From assembly GCF_019430885.1 (NCBI RefSeq), contig NZ_JAHYBZ010000003.1, forward strand, positions 1 through 64,000: a stretch of DNA of 64,000 bases. The letters are read 5' to 3'. This DNA is from Roseomonas alba (lineage in GTDB: Bacteria > Pseudomonadota > Alphaproteobacteria > Acetobacterales > Acetobacteraceae). The notes below the pieces were generated by a model, which saw only the letters and a program-made list of their open reading frames with translations, searched no databases and was not told the origin of the DNA. Position numbers and translations under genes: made by a program. Positions 32,167-41,507 of this stretch are shown piece by piece (position 1 is the first letter of the stretch; each line of letters opens with the position of its first letter).

Positions 32167-33042
32167 CTACCAGGCCTCGCGCTGGATCGCCGTCGCACGG
32201 CCAGGTTCCAGGCCGCGGAAGGTCATGAACTCGTCGTAGAAGGTCTGGGTCAGGCCGGAATTGTAGTAATAGGCGACGACCGTCGAGAGGTAGTTCGCCC
32301 AGCGGCTATCCGCTTCCTTGCGCACGCCGGCACCGGCCGGCACGGCGACGACGGGACGCGGGATCAGCGTCTTGCCGCTGCGCAGCCGAGCGATGGCGAG
32401 GTCCGATCCCGGCGCCGTCAGGAAGGCCGCCTGGATACGGTTGGACTGCCAGGCGGCGAGCATCTCGCCGGTCTGCTGGTAGCGCTGGATGTTCGCGCGC
32501 GGCGACAGGCGCGTCAGCGTCTGGTCGGTCGAACTGCCGAGCACGACGCCGCAATTCACCGCCGGATCGCTGATCTCCGCCCAGGTGGTCGGCGCGAAGT
32601 TGTTCTTCGCCAGCGCCGCGACCGGATACCAGAGGATGGGCGCGAAGACGAAGTCGATCGCGAGCGCCCGCTCGGGCGTCGGATCGAGGATGAACATGGT
32701 GTCGATCTGGTTGGCCTGCAGCGCCGCGACCGCGGTGCCCCAGGTGACCTCCACCATCTCGAGCTGCACGTTCATCGCCTTGGCGATCGCATCACCCAGG
32801 CGCGGGCCGATGCCGCGCCAGGTGACGTCACCGATCTTCACCCCGCCGGGCGCGGCGTTGTTCGTGGTATCCTTGTAATACCAGGGCTCCGTCAGCGCCG
32901 CGCCGACGCGCAGCCGCTTCGTCGACATGATCTGGTCCCAGGTCGATGCTGCCGCCGGCTGCGCCTGGGCGGCACGTGCGCCGAGCAGTCCGCCAGCCGC
33001 GGCGAGCCCCGGCAACAGGCGTCGGGTGAAGGGTGTTTGCAT
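32167..33042 (-). CDS. Periplasmic amino acid-binding protein of the ABC importer
   Basis: Solute-binding protein of family 3 with 291 residues. A basic N-terminus and hydrophobic stretch ending near ARAAQAQP form the signal peptide. LRVGAALTEPWYYKD opens the first lobe. WRGIGPRLGDAIAKAM is the typical family-3 segment, followed by VEVTWGTAVAALQANQIDTMF. The closing lobe contains SRWANYLSTVVAYYYNSG. A GAGGAGG-like ribosome site precedes the ATG. It is the first gene of the seven-gene minus-strand operon and is divergent from the reductase gene at 33297 across a 254-base gap that must hold both promoters. Confidence 0.9.
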   Translation of the reverse strand: MQTPFTRRLLPGLAAAGGLLGARAAQAQPAAASTWDQIMSTKRLRVGAALTEPWYYKDTTNNAAPGGVKIGDVTWRGIGPRLGDAIAKAMNVQLEMVEVTWGTAVAALQANQIDTMFILDPTPERALAIDFVFAPILWYPVAALAKNNFAPTTWAEISDPAVNCGVVLGSSTDQTLTRLSPRANIQRYQQTGEMLAAWQSNRIQAAFLTAPGSDLAIARLRSGKTLIPRPVVAVPAGAGVRKEADSRWANYLSTVVAYYYNSGLTQTFYDEFMTFRGLEPGRATAIQREAW

Positions 33043-33296
33043 GGTTCAAGCCTCCTCGATCTACGCCCCGCGGCACCGGCCGCTGCGTCGGTCATGGAGC
33101 GGGATCCGCGCGGCCTTCCGATGCCGCCGAGCGCCCGCCTTGCTGAAGCCGCGTCGTCTCCCGACGGCAACGGTAGTCGCATCGCGGGCGGCTCGCCTAT
33201 CCCCTCCGAAGTTTTTTTCCGCATCGTCGTCGCGGCCCTGGAAACCACGCGGCGTGATGGCATGCTGCGCTGCGTGCAGCGATCGGGAGACCCCGC

Positions 33297-34307
33297 GTGA
33301 TCATCACCGAAGCGGCGCTGGGCGCCCTCATCGCCCGGGCCTTCGAACGGCATGGCATGACCCCGCACAACGCGGCCATCGTTGCCGGCGTGGTGGCCGC
33401 GGCCGAGCGCGACGGCGCGGCGAGCCACGGGTTGCTGCGCCTGGACGGCTATATCGCCACGCTGAACAGCGGCTGGGTGAATGGCGAGGCGGTGCCGGTG
33501 GTGACACAGCCCGCGCCGGCGATCCTCGCCGTCGATGCCTGCAATGGCTTCGCGCAAGTGGCGCTGGCCGCGGCGCGGGAGCAGGCAATCGCCACCGCGC
33601 GGCGCGAAGGTCTCGCCGCGATCTGCATCCATGACTCGCATCACTTCGCGGCGCTGTGGCCGGATGTGGAGCCCTTCGCCGAACGCGGGCTGATCGCGAT
33701 CGCGATGGTGAACGCCCGGTCGCGCATCGTGATCTGGGGCGGGAAGCGGAAGGTGCTCGGCACCAACCCCATGGCTTTCGCCTGTCCGCGCAGCGACGGG
33801 CCGCCGGTGGTATGGGACCAGGCATCGAGCCTGCGCGCGCAGGGCGAGGTGCTGAAGGCCCGCGTCGAAGGGCATGCGGTCTCGGAGGGTGTGGGCCTCG
33901 ACGCAGAAGGCGTGCCCACCACCGATCCGGCGAAGATCCTCGATGGCGGATCGCTGCTGCCCTTTGGCGCGCATAAAGGCGCCGGCATTGCCTTCATGGT
34001 CGAGGTGCTGGCCGCCGCCATGACCGGCGGGCGCTTCGGCTTCCAGGATGATTCGCCGAAATTCCCCGGTGCGCAGACCTCGCGCGCGGGGCAATTCCTG
34101 CTGCTGATCGACCCGTCGCGCGGGCCGGGCGGCGACGCACCGTCCCGCATCGCCGTGCTGGTCGCCATGCTGCGGGAGGCCGGATCGGACCGACTGCCGG
34201 GCGACGAACGCTGTCATCGGCGTGCCCGCGCGGTGGAGGATGGCATCGCGATCCCGGATGCCACATATGCCAAGCTATGCAAGCTGGCCGGAGAGGAAGA
34301 GGCATGA
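33297..34307 (+). CDS. Ldh2-family oxidoreductase, DpkA-like delta1-piperideine/pyrroline-2-carboxylate reductase
   Basis: NAD(P)H-dependent enzyme of the malate/L-lactate dehydrogenase-like (Ldh2) family, with 336 residues. SHGLLRLDGYIATL and SHHFAALWPDVEPFAERG are family landmarks; the second, followed by GTNPMAFACPR, is the form I associate with cyclic imino-acid reductases such as DpkA rather than malate dehydrogenases. PFGAHKGAGIAFMVEVLA is the C-terminal signature. Such an enzyme would reduce the cyclic imines produced by D-amino acid oxidation, which fits the divergent DadA/DAO operon. The start is GTG. It overlaps the next gene as ATGA. Confidence 0.78.
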   Translation: MIITEAALGALIARAFERHGMTPHNAAIVAGVVAAAERDGAASHGLLRLDGYIATLNSGWVNGEAVPVVTQPAPAILAVDACNGFAQVALAAAREQAIATARREGLAAICIHDSHHFAALWPDVEPFAERGLIAIAMVNARSRIVIWGGKRKVLGTNPMAFACPRSDGPPVVWDQASSLRAQGEVLKARVEGHAVSEGVGLDAEGVPTTDPAKILDGGSLLPFGAHKGAGIAFMVEVLAAAMTGGRFGFQDDSPKFPGAQTSRAGQFLLLIDPSRGPGGDAPSRIAVLVAMLREAGSDRLPGDERCHRRARAVEDGIAIPDATYAKLCKLAGEEEA

Positions 34308-36595
34308 GCGTGCCGGAACGTGGCGTCTCGCGCCGTCGTCTCGAGGATGATCGCTTCCTGCGTGGGCAGGGGCGCTATGTCGACGACCTGGACGCGCCCG
34401 GCGCGCTGCATGGCTGGGTGCTGCGCTCGCCGCATGCCCATGCGCGCATCCTGTCCATCGACACCGATGCGGCGCGCGCCATGCCCGGCGTGCAGGCTGT
34501 GCTGACGATCGAGGATCTGGAGGCGGAGGGCATCGGTTCCCTCCCCTGCGTGGCGAAGATCGCCAGCGAGGCGCCGCTGATCATCCCACCGCGGCCCGCT
34601 TTGGCCGATGGCGCGGTGCGCCATGTCGGCGACCCGGTCGCCTTCGTGGTGGCTGACAGCGTGAGCCTCGCACGCGACGCCGCGGAAGCGATCTGGGTCG
34701 AGTATGACACGCAGGATGCCGTGACGGATGGCGCGGCCGCGCTCGCCGCCGATGCGCCGCTGCTGTGGCCGCAGGCGCCGGGCAACCTCGCCTTCCGCTT
34801 CCGCAAGGGCGATGCGGCCGCCGTGCAGGCAGCGATGGCGAAGGCGACGACCATCGTCTCGCTGGATCTGGTGAACAACCGCGTCACCGCCGCGCCGATG
34901 GAACCACGTGCCGCCGTCGCGTCCTACGACGCCGCGACCGGCAGCTTCCTGCTGGAGCTCAGCGGGCAGGCGGTGCATCCGATGCGCGACCAGCTCGCCG
35001 ACGACATCTTCCACATGCCGCGCGACCGCATCCGCCTCGTCGCACCGGATGTCGGCGGTGGCTTCGGCGCGAAGAACTTCCTGTTTCCGGAATACGTGGT
35101 GCAGATGGTCGCCGCGCGACGGCTCGGCCGCCCGGTGCGCTGGGTCGCGGAACGCATGGAGGATTTCGTCAGCACCACCCATGGGCGCGACAACCTGACC
35201 CATGCGCGGCTCGGTCTGGACGGTGAAGGCCGCATCCTGGCGCTCGACGTGCAGACTGTGGCCAATCTCGGCGCCTACCTCTCGGCGAGCGGGCCGGGCA
35301 GTTCCACCAATGCGCCGGGTACGGCGATGGGTGGACTCTACGACATCCCTGCAGTGCACATGGATGTGCGCGGCGCCTTCACCAACACCGTGCCGATCGA
35401 CGCCTATCGCGGCGCCGGCAAGCCGGAGGCGAACTACATCATCGAGCGGCTGATCGACCTCGCCGCGCGACGCATCGGGCGCGATCCGGTCGCGCTGCGC
35501 CGACAGAACCTGATCGCCGGCTTCCCGCATCGCACGGCGATGGGCATGTCGATCGATTGCGGCGAGTTCATCACCAATGTGGATCGCGCCCTGTCCGCCG
35601 CCGATGCCGACGGGTTCCCGGCCCGGCGCGCCGATGCGGCGCGGCGCGGCATGCTGCGCGGGCTCGGCGTCGCCTGCTTCCTGGAAACCTCGCGCGGCGC
35701 GCCAGGCGAATGGGGTGGCGTGCGGTTTCGTGCCGATGGCGGCATCGACCTCGCCACCGGGACGCAGAACAACGGGCAGGGGCTGGCGACCAGCTTCGCG
35801 CAGGTTGCCGCCGATCTGCTCGGCCTGCCGGTCGAGACCTTCCGTCTCGTCCAGGCGGATACCGCGCTCGTCCCGCATGGCCACGGCCATGGCGGCGCGC
35901 GGTCCATGCATATGGGCGGCGAGGCGCTGGTGCGCGCCATCGATGCGGTGATCGCGAAGGCGAAGCCGCTGGCCGCGCAGTTGCTGCAATGTGCGGAGGC
36001 CGATCTGGACTTCACCGATGGCCGCTTCGGCACGGCGGATGGGCGCGGCATCGGCCTGCTCGATGTCGCGCAGGCGGCGCGCGAAGCGGGCGGGTCCATC
36101 GATGCCGAGGTGGACAGCGACCTCGACCTCGTCACCTTTCCCAATGGCTGCCAGGTTGCGGAGGTGGAAGTCGATCCCGAGACCGGGCTGGTGCGCCTGC
36201 TGCGCTACACCGCCGTCGACGATTACGGCCGGCTGGTGAATCCCATGCTGACCATCGGCCAGGTGCAGGGCGGCCTCGCTCAGGGCATCGGCCAGGCGAT
36301 GGGCGAGGAAATCGCCTACGACCCCGCGACGGGGCAGATCCTCTCCGCCTCGCTGATGGATTACTGGCTGCCGCGGGCGGAGGACCTTCCGCCGCTCGAC
36401 GTCACCTGCATCGAGGTGCCGACGCGGTCCAACCGGCTCGGCGTGAAGGGATCGGGACAGGCGGGCTGCATCGGTGCGCCGCAGACGGTGGTGAATGCAG
36501 TGCTCGACGCGCTCGCGCCGCTTGGCATCGCGGCGATCGACATGCCTCTGACGCCTGCCAGGGTCTGGCAGGCGATCCGGTCGGCCGGTCCCTGA
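34304..36595 (+). CDS. Xanthine dehydrogenase-family molybdopterin-binding large subunit (orphan)
   Basis: Molybdenum hydroxylase large subunit, CoxL/aldehyde oxidase type, with 763 residues from the ATG that overlaps the reductase stop. VGGGFGAKNFLFPEY and AYRGAGKPEANY are cofactor-binding motifs, and GTQNNGQGLATSFAQVAADLL is the central domain. At the usual catalytic glutamate (G-x-G-E) the sequence reads VKGSGQAG, so Gln719 replaces Glu. No [2Fe-2S] or FAD subunit gene is adjacent; those normally accompany this subunit. It could be a variant hydroxylase with partners elsewhere or have a changed reaction. The exact substrate is unknown. Confidence 0.85.
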   Translation: MSVPERGVSRRRLEDDRFLRGQGRYVDDLDAPGALHGWVLRSPHAHARILSIDTDAARAMPGVQAVLTIEDLEAEGIGSLPCVAKIASEAPLIIPPRPALADGAVRHVGDPVAFVVADSVSLARDAAEAIWVEYDTQDAVTDGAAALAADAPLLWPQAPGNLAFRFRKGDAAAVQAAMAKATTIVSLDLVNNRVTAAPMEPRAAVASYDAATGSFLLELSGQAVHPMRDQLADDIFHMPRDRIRLVAPDVGGGFGAKNFLFPEYVVQMVAARRLGRPVRWVAERMEDFVSTTHGRDNLTHARLGLDGEGRILALDVQTVANLGAYLSASGPGSSTNAPGTAMGGLYDIPAVHMDVRGAFTNTVPIDAYRGAGKPEANYIIERLIDLAARRIGRDPVALRRQNLIAGFPHRTAMGMSIDCGEFITNVDRALSAADADGFPARRADAARRGMLRGLGVACFLETSRGAPGEWGGVRFRADGGIDLATGTQNNGQGLATSFAQVAADLLGLPVETFRLVQADTALVPHGHGHGGARSMHMGGEALVRAIDAVIAKAKPLAAQLLQCAEADLDFTDGRFGTADGRGIGLLDVAQAAREAGGSIDAEVDSDLDLVTFPNGCQVAEVEVDPETGLVRLLRYTAVDDYGRLVNPMLTIGQVQGGLAQGIGQAMGEEIAYDPATGQILSASLMDYWLPRAEDLPPLDVTCIEVPTRSNRLGVKGSGQAGCIGAPQTVVNAVLDALAPLGIAAIDMPLTPARVWQAIRSAGP

Positions 36596-36677
36596 CACGT
36601 CGCGCATCGGCATCGTGAAGTTCCTTCTTCACGCGCCGCGCTTCTGGCACTCCCACACCCCGTTCTGCGACGGGTAA

Positions 36678-36704
36678 CGCCCGGCGTGTTGTCCACGCCG
36701 GGCG
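36678..36704. terminator. Hairpin between convergent molybdoenzyme and hyuA genes
   Basis: Eleven-base perfect arms (CGCCCGGCGTG and its complement) enclose a five-base loop. It lies in the 116-base convergent gap and could stop transcription from both sides, though neither strand shows a clean T-run. Confidence 0.55.
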
Positions 36705-36711
36705 CTTCACA

Positions 36712-38820
36712 TCAGGCGAGCTCGATCACCAGGTTCAGCGTGTCGTCGACGCGGACCGTGCTGTCCGGACCGACGACGCAGGTCGATTCACGCTCCTCGA
36801 TCAGGGCCGGGCCCGACAGCGTCGCGCCGCTGCGCAGGGCGTAGCGGTCATAGACCGGGCAGTCCTGCCAGCCCGCGCCCTCGAACAGCACGCGGCGCGT
36901 CGTGCGCGGCGTCGGGGTTTCCGGCCCGGCATCGCGCTGCACGGCGCCAGCCAGGTCGATGGTCCAACCCGGCGCGGCACAGGCGAGACGCCAGCTCAGC
37001 GCCTCGATCGGGTTCTCCTCGATCACGCGCTCGAAGCGGTCGCGGTAGTTCTCAAAGAAGGCGCTGCGGATCGTCGGCACATCGGCATCCGACAATTCGA
37101 GGCCCGGCAACGGCACCGGGATCTCGAAGCCCTGGCCGACATGGCGCATCTCGGCGACCGGGCGGAAGGTGATCTCCTCCGCCTTCGCGCCGGCCTCGGT
37201 GAGGAGTTGCGTGCCGATCGCCTTCATCTCGGCGAACAATCCGTTCACCCGCACCCAGTCGATGCGCTCCAGCCGCGCCACATAGGACCGCACCATGTCG
37301 GTCGCCGGCGGCGCGACGAGGAATCCAAGCGCCGACGCCACGCCCGCCCCCAGCGGCACGACCAGCGTCTTGATCTTCAGCAGCCGCGCGAGATTCCAGG
37401 CATGCACCGGCCCCGCGCCGCCGAAGGCGATCATGGTGTAGCGGCGCGGATCCTTTCCCTTCTCGGCGAGGTGCATGCGCGTCGCGGAGGCCATGGTCTC
37501 GTCGACGATGCGCTGCACGCCGAGGGCGGCTTCATCGACGCCGATGCCGGTCTCGGCCGAGATGCGCGTCTCGAAGGCCTTGCGCACCGGGTCGAGGTTC
37601 AGCGCCATCTCGCCGCCGAGGAAGTAGGCCGGATCGAGGCGACCCAGCACGAGGTCCGCATCGGTTACCGCGGGCTCCGTGCCGCCGCGGCCGTAGCAGA
37701 CCGGCCCCGGCTTCGCGCCGGCGCTGCGCGGGCCGACCTTCATCAGCCCCGAACCCGGATCGATGCGCGCGAGCGATCCGCCACCCGCGCCGATCTCGAT
37801 CATGTCGACCACCGAGACCTTCAGCGGCAGGCCCGACCCCTTCTGGAAGCGGCGCACGCGGCCGGCCTCGAAGTCGAACTTGTGGTTCGGCTCATGGTCG
37901 TCGACCAGGCACATCTTCGCCGTGGTGCCGCCCATGTCGTAGGACACGACATGCTTCAGCCCCGCGAGGCGCGAGATGAAGGCCGCCGCCATGGCACCGG
38001 CCGCCGGGCCGGATTCGATCAGGCGGATCGGGAAGTCCTTCGCCTCGCGGACGGTGGTAATGCCGCCGCCGGAGAGCATGATGTAGAGATTGCCGCGGAA
38101 CCCGGTGGATTCCAGCGTGGACTGCACCCGGTCCAGATACCGCGCCATCAGCGGCTGCACATAGGCATTGGCGCAGGCCGTCGAGCTGCGCTCGAACTCG
38201 CGGATTTCCGGCGCCACCTCCGCCGACAGCGAGATCGGCAGCTTCGGGTAAAGGCTGCGGATGATCTCGCCGGCGCGCTTCTCATGCTGCGGCGCGTGGT
38301 AGGAATGCAGGAAGCCGACGGCCAGCGCCTCGACCCCCTCGCCTTCCACGAGTTGCTTCGTCGCCACCGCGACAGCTTCCTCGTCCAGCGGCTTCAGCAC
38401 GCGGCCATCGGCGCCTATGCGCTCGGGGATTTCGAGGCGCAGCGCGCGCGGCACCAGCAGCGTCGGGGTTTCGAGGAACAGGTCATAGAGGTCGTAGCGC
38501 GTCTCGCGCCCAATCTCGATGCTGTCGCGGAAGCCGTCCGTGGTCAGCAGCCCGACCTTCGCACCCGTCCGCTCGATGATGGTGTTGGTGACCAGCGTCG
38601 TGCCGTGGATGACGCTGTGCACGTCCCCGGGCTCCAGCCCGGCCTCACGCAGGATGCGCGCGATGCCGTTCAGGATGGCCTCGGAGGGATCGTCCGGCGT
38701 GGTCAGCAGCTTGCCGGTGCGCACGATGTTGCGCACCGGGTCGTGCAGGACGAGGTCCGTGAAGGTGCCGCCGACATCGACGCCGACGCGCGCAGAAGCA
38801 GTGGTGGTCATGCGCGTCAC
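36712..38820 (-). CDS. Hydantoinase/oxoprolinase subunit A (HyuA)
   Basis: ATP-dependent amidohydrolase subunit of the N-methylhydantoinase/5-oxoprolinase family, with 702 residues. VGVDVGGTFTDLVL is the phosphate-binding start of the ASKHA-type fold, HGTTLVTNTIIERTGAKVGL follows, and SYDMGGTTAKMCLVDD is the second phosphate motif. GGAGPVHAWNLARLL and GAGVASALGFLVAPPA end the catalytic part. Acetone carboxylases share this fold, so the ring substrate (hydantoin, oxoproline or other) is not certain. It overlaps hyuB by four bases and is second in the operon. Confidence 0.9.
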   Translation of the reverse strand: MTRMTTTASARVGVDVGGTFTDLVLHDPVRNIVRTGKLLTTPDDPSEAILNGIARILREAGLEPGDVHSVIHGTTLVTNTIIERTGAKVGLLTTDGFRDSIEIGRETRYDLYDLFLETPTLLVPRALRLEIPERIGADGRVLKPLDEEAVAVATKQLVEGEGVEALAVGFLHSYHAPQHEKRAGEIIRSLYPKLPISLSAEVAPEIREFERSSTACANAYVQPLMARYLDRVQSTLESTGFRGNLYIMLSGGGITTVREAKDFPIRLIESGPAAGAMAAAFISRLAGLKHVVSYDMGGTTAKMCLVDDHEPNHKFDFEAGRVRRFQKGSGLPLKVSVVDMIEIGAGGGSLARIDPGSGLMKVGPRSAGAKPGPVCYGRGGTEPAVTDADLVLGRLDPAYFLGGEMALNLDPVRKAFETRISAETGIGVDEAALGVQRIVDETMASATRMHLAEKGKDPRRYTMIAFGGAGPVHAWNLARLLKIKTLVVPLGAGVASALGFLVAPPATDMVRSYVARLERIDWVRVNGLFAEMKAIGTQLLTEAGAKAEEITFRPVAEMRHVGQGFEIPVPLPGLELSDADVPTIRSAFFENYRDRFERVIEENPIEALSWRLACAAPGWTIDLAGAVQRDAGPETPTPRTTRRVLFEGAGWQDCPVYDRYALRSGATLSGPALIEERESTCVVGPDSTVRVDDTLNLVIELA

Positions 38821-40472
38821 TCCACGCCGTAGATGGTCTTGGCCGCCTCGGCCGAGATGTAGCCGTGGCGCAGGTCTTCCTTCACCGCCTCCGGCGCGCG
38901 CTTCTTCGGATCGCCAAAGCCGCCGCCGCCCGCATAGAGCAGCAGCACGGACTGGTGCGGCTCGATCGAGGTTCGCGACTTCGGATGCGGCTTCGTCCCG
39001 TCGCCGAAGGTGATCACCGAGGGCCCGCCAGGCAGGCCGCCCAGGATGCCGCCGGCCGGGTTGTCGTGACGGTCGGACAGCAGCGACAGCCGCGCGGCCT
39101 TGTCGCTGTCGAGTTCCAATTCGATCTCCTGCCCCAGCCCGCCACGGAAGGTGCCGGGTCCGCCGGAATCCACGCGCAGCTTCTTCTTGCGCACGATGAT
39201 GGGGGCGACGGATTCATAGGCCTCGATCGACCCCGCGCCGACATTGGTCGGGAAGGCCGTCGCGGACATGCCGTCCTTGTGCGGGCAGGCGCCCATGCCG
39301 CCGGAAGCGAACAGCACCTGGCTGAAGCTGTCGCCATCCGCCTTGGTGCCGCTGAACAGCGCGCGCATCGTCGGCGCGCCGCCGCAATCGGCGATGACCT
39401 TGGTCGGGATGACCTGCGACAGCGCCTGGTAGATCGCGCCCGCCAGCAGATGCCCCGTCAACTGCCGCGCGCTGACCGGTGCGGGATAGAGCGGGTTCAG
39501 GATCGACCGCTCCGGCGCCGCCACCGTGATGGCCTGGTAGGACCCCTCATTGCGCGGCGTGAAGGGATCGAGCGCGCATTTGATCGGATAGACCGAATAG
39601 GCGTGCGTGTAGTTCATCACGCAGTTGATGCCGCGATCGATCTGCGGCGAGGTGCCGGCGTAGTCGATGTGCATCGTGTCGCCCTTCACCGTCACGGTGC
39701 AGGCGATGCGCGTATGCTTGTCGTCGAAGCCATCCGCCGTGATGACGGAGGACCAGCTCCCGTCCGGCACCTCGGCGATGGCGCGGCGCATGGCGCGGTC
39801 GGCGCGCTCGCTCAGCGCGGCCGAGAGTTCCTGGAGGTCCGGCAGGCCCGTATCCTCGAGGAATTCCGCGACGCGGCGCGCGCCGACCTCGGCCGCGACC
39901 ACCTGCGCCTGCAAATCGCCCAGCACCTGGCGCGGCACGCGCACATTGCCGAGCAGGATGTCGAGCAACTGCTCGTTCCACTTACCCTCGCGCAGCAGGC
40001 GCGACGGCGGGATGCGGATGCCTTCCTCGAAGATCTCGCGGCAATCGGCCGACCACAGCGCGCCGCCGACATCCGGCGAATGCGAGATCGACCCCGAGAA
40101 ACCGACCAGCTTGCCGCGGTGGAAGATGCCCGTCGTCACCGTGAAGTCCGGCAAATGGCCGGTCGCCAGCCACGGGTCGTTGGTCACGACCACGTCGCCC
40201 GGCTTCCAGGTCTCAGCCGGGTAGCGCTTCAGGAAGTCCTTCGTCGTCTTCGGCAGGATGCAGGAGAAGGAGGCGAGGCCGCCGGTGTTCTCCGACACCG
40301 AATTCCCGTCGCGGTCCATCAGCACCGTGGCGAAGTCGTTCGATTCCCGCACGATGGTCGAGAAGGCGGTGCGCAGCAGGCCCGTGGCCGCCTCGTCCGC
40401 CGCCGAGATCAGGCGGTTCCAGTAGATTTCAAGCGTGATCGGGTCGAGGGCCGCCGCGGGCGCGTCGTTCAT
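38817..40472 (-). CDS. Hydantoinase subunit B (HyuB)
   Basis: Partner of HyuA, with 551 residues. It begins LDPITLEIYWNRLISAADEA, the family start, with RESNDFATVLMDRDGNSV and VVTNDPWLATGHLPD as conserved segments. NEGSYQAITVAAPERSILNP and SGGPGTFRGGLGQ lie in the C-terminal half, and YAGGGGFGDP is the typical end. It is first of the two-gene operon and divergent from the LysR gene, which probably controls it. The pair suggests opening of a cyclic amide to an N-carbamoyl or free amino acid. Confidence 0.9.
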   Translation of the reverse strand: MNDAPAAALDPITLEIYWNRLISAADEAATGLLRTAFSTIVRESNDFATVLMDRDGNSVSENTGGLASFSCILPKTTKDFLKRYPAETWKPGDVVVTNDPWLATGHLPDFTVTTGIFHRGKLVGFSGSISHSPDVGGALWSADCREIFEEGIRIPPSRLLREGKWNEQLLDILLGNVRVPRQVLGDLQAQVVAAEVGARRVAEFLEDTGLPDLQELSAALSERADRAMRRAIAEVPDGSWSSVITADGFDDKHTRIACTVTVKGDTMHIDYAGTSPQIDRGINCVMNYTHAYSVYPIKCALDPFTPRNEGSYQAITVAAPERSILNPLYPAPVSARQLTGHLLAGAIYQALSQVIPTKVIADCGGAPTMRALFSGTKADGDSFSQVLFASGGMGACPHKDGMSATAFPTNVGAGSIEAYESVAPIIVRKKKLRVDSGGPGTFRGGLGQEIELELDSDKAARLSLLSDRHDNPAGGILGGLPGGPSVITFGDGTKPHPKSRTSIEPHQSVLLLYAGGGGFGDPKKRAPEAVKEDLRHGYISAEAAKTIYGVE

Positions 40473-40532
40473 CGCCGTCCTTCCGGATGGTTGCGTCGCA
40501 TCAGTCTAGGAACGGCTGGCGGGTGGCTTCCA

Positions 40533-40570
40533 ATATGGCTTGCGTTGAAATCCATATGTCATACGAATGG
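40533..40570 (+). promoter_or_regulatory. LysR-type operator between hyuB and lysR
   Basis: The gap holds two linked dyads. ATATGG (40533-40538) and CCATAT (40552-40557) are 13 bases apart. CCAT (40552-40555) and ATGG (40567-40570) are 11 bases apart, giving the T-N11-A core of LysR sites. The second dyad runs into the lysR ATG, as expected for autoregulation. Confidence 0.6.
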
Positions 40571-41478
40571 ATCGCATGGAGCTGCGTCACCTCCGCTATT
40601 TCGTCGCCGTGGCCGAGGAACTGCATTTCGGCCGCGCCGCGGAACGCCTCGGCATCTCCCAGCCGCCGCTCAGCCAGCAGATCCGCGCGCTGGAGGAGGA
40701 GCTGAAGGTGCGCCTGTTCGACCGCACCAGCCGCTCCGTCACCCTGACCGAGGCCGGGCGGCTGTTCCTGGCCGAGGCGCGCACCACACTCGACCAGGCC
40801 GAGCGGGCGCGGCAGACCGCCATCCGCGCGCATCGCGGCGAGATCGGGGAGGTCACCGTCGGGTTGTTCCCCTCCGCCCTGCTCGCCGAGCCGGTCGCCG
40901 CCACCATCCTCAGCTATCGCGACCGGCATCCCGGTATCCGCCTCGTGCTGCAGGAATTCGCGGTCTACGCCGCCGTGCGCGCACTGGCCGCCGGCCGGCT
41001 GGAGGTCGCCTATCTGCGCTATCCCACGCGCCCCGAAGTCCCGCCCGGCTTCGCCCTGGCCGAGGTCATGCGCGAGCCGATGATGCTGGTGGTCCATCGC
41101 GACCACCGCCTGGCACGCAGTGAAGGCCCCGTCCCCCTGAAGGAACTGGCCCAGGAACCCTTCATCCACTTCTCCCGCCGCTCCGACGCCGGGCTTGCCG
41201 AGCACGTCGCCTCGCTCTGCGCCGCTGCGGGCTTCGAGCCGCGCATCGAGCAGGAACTCAGCCAGAACGGGTCCATCCTGTCGCTGATCGGCACCGGCAT
41301 CGGCCTGTCGGTGCTGCCGCGGTGCCTGTGCCGGTTGACCCTGCCGGAACTGCGCGTGCTGCCGATCGCGGAGACCTCGGCCGTGTCACGCATCTGGATG
41401 GCGTACCGTCGCCGCGGCGGCGGGTCCGCGCTGCGGGCTCTGATCGATGACGCGCTGAAGCGGATCGGGCGGGGGTGA
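40567..41478 (+). CDS. LysR-family transcriptional regulator
   Basis: Regulator with 303 residues. The N-terminal helix-turn-helix includes HFGRAAERLGISQPPLSQQI, and EVTVGLFPSALL opens the periplasmic-binding-protein-like effector domain. It is divergent from hyuBA across 94 bases with a LysR-type dyad, so control of hyuBA is the simplest role. ATG 40567 and ATG 40576 (starting MELRHLRYF, the usual family start) are both possible. The effector is unknown. Confidence 0.92.
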   Translation: MDRMELRHLRYFVAVAEELHFGRAAERLGISQPPLSQQIRALEEELKVRLFDRTSRSVTLTEAGRLFLAEARTTLDQAERARQTAIRAHRGEIGEVTVGLFPSALLAEPVAATILSYRDRHPGIRLVLQEFAVYAAVRALAAGRLEVAYLRYPTRPEVPPGFALAEVMREPMMLVVHRDHRLARSEGPVPLKELAQEPFIHFSRRSDAGLAEHVASLCAAAGFEPRIEQELSQNGSILSLIGTGIGLSVLPRCLCRLTLPELRVLPIAETSAVSRIWMAYRRRGGGSALRALIDDALKRIGRG

Positions 41479-41507
41479 CGAGGCGCCGGCTTGGGAAGGG
41501 CGGAACC

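Noticed and set aside
30598..33300. 900-codon plus-strand frame opposite the amino-acid ABC operon
   Set aside because: It is antisense to four clear transporter genes, His/Arg/Asp/Gly-rich and without homology.
33094..33300. Possible 68-residue small protein ending in a GTGA overlap with the reductase gene
   Set aside because: The overlap is suggestive, but there is no ribosome site, no known domain, and it is the tail of a long antisense frame; it is more likely promoter DNA.
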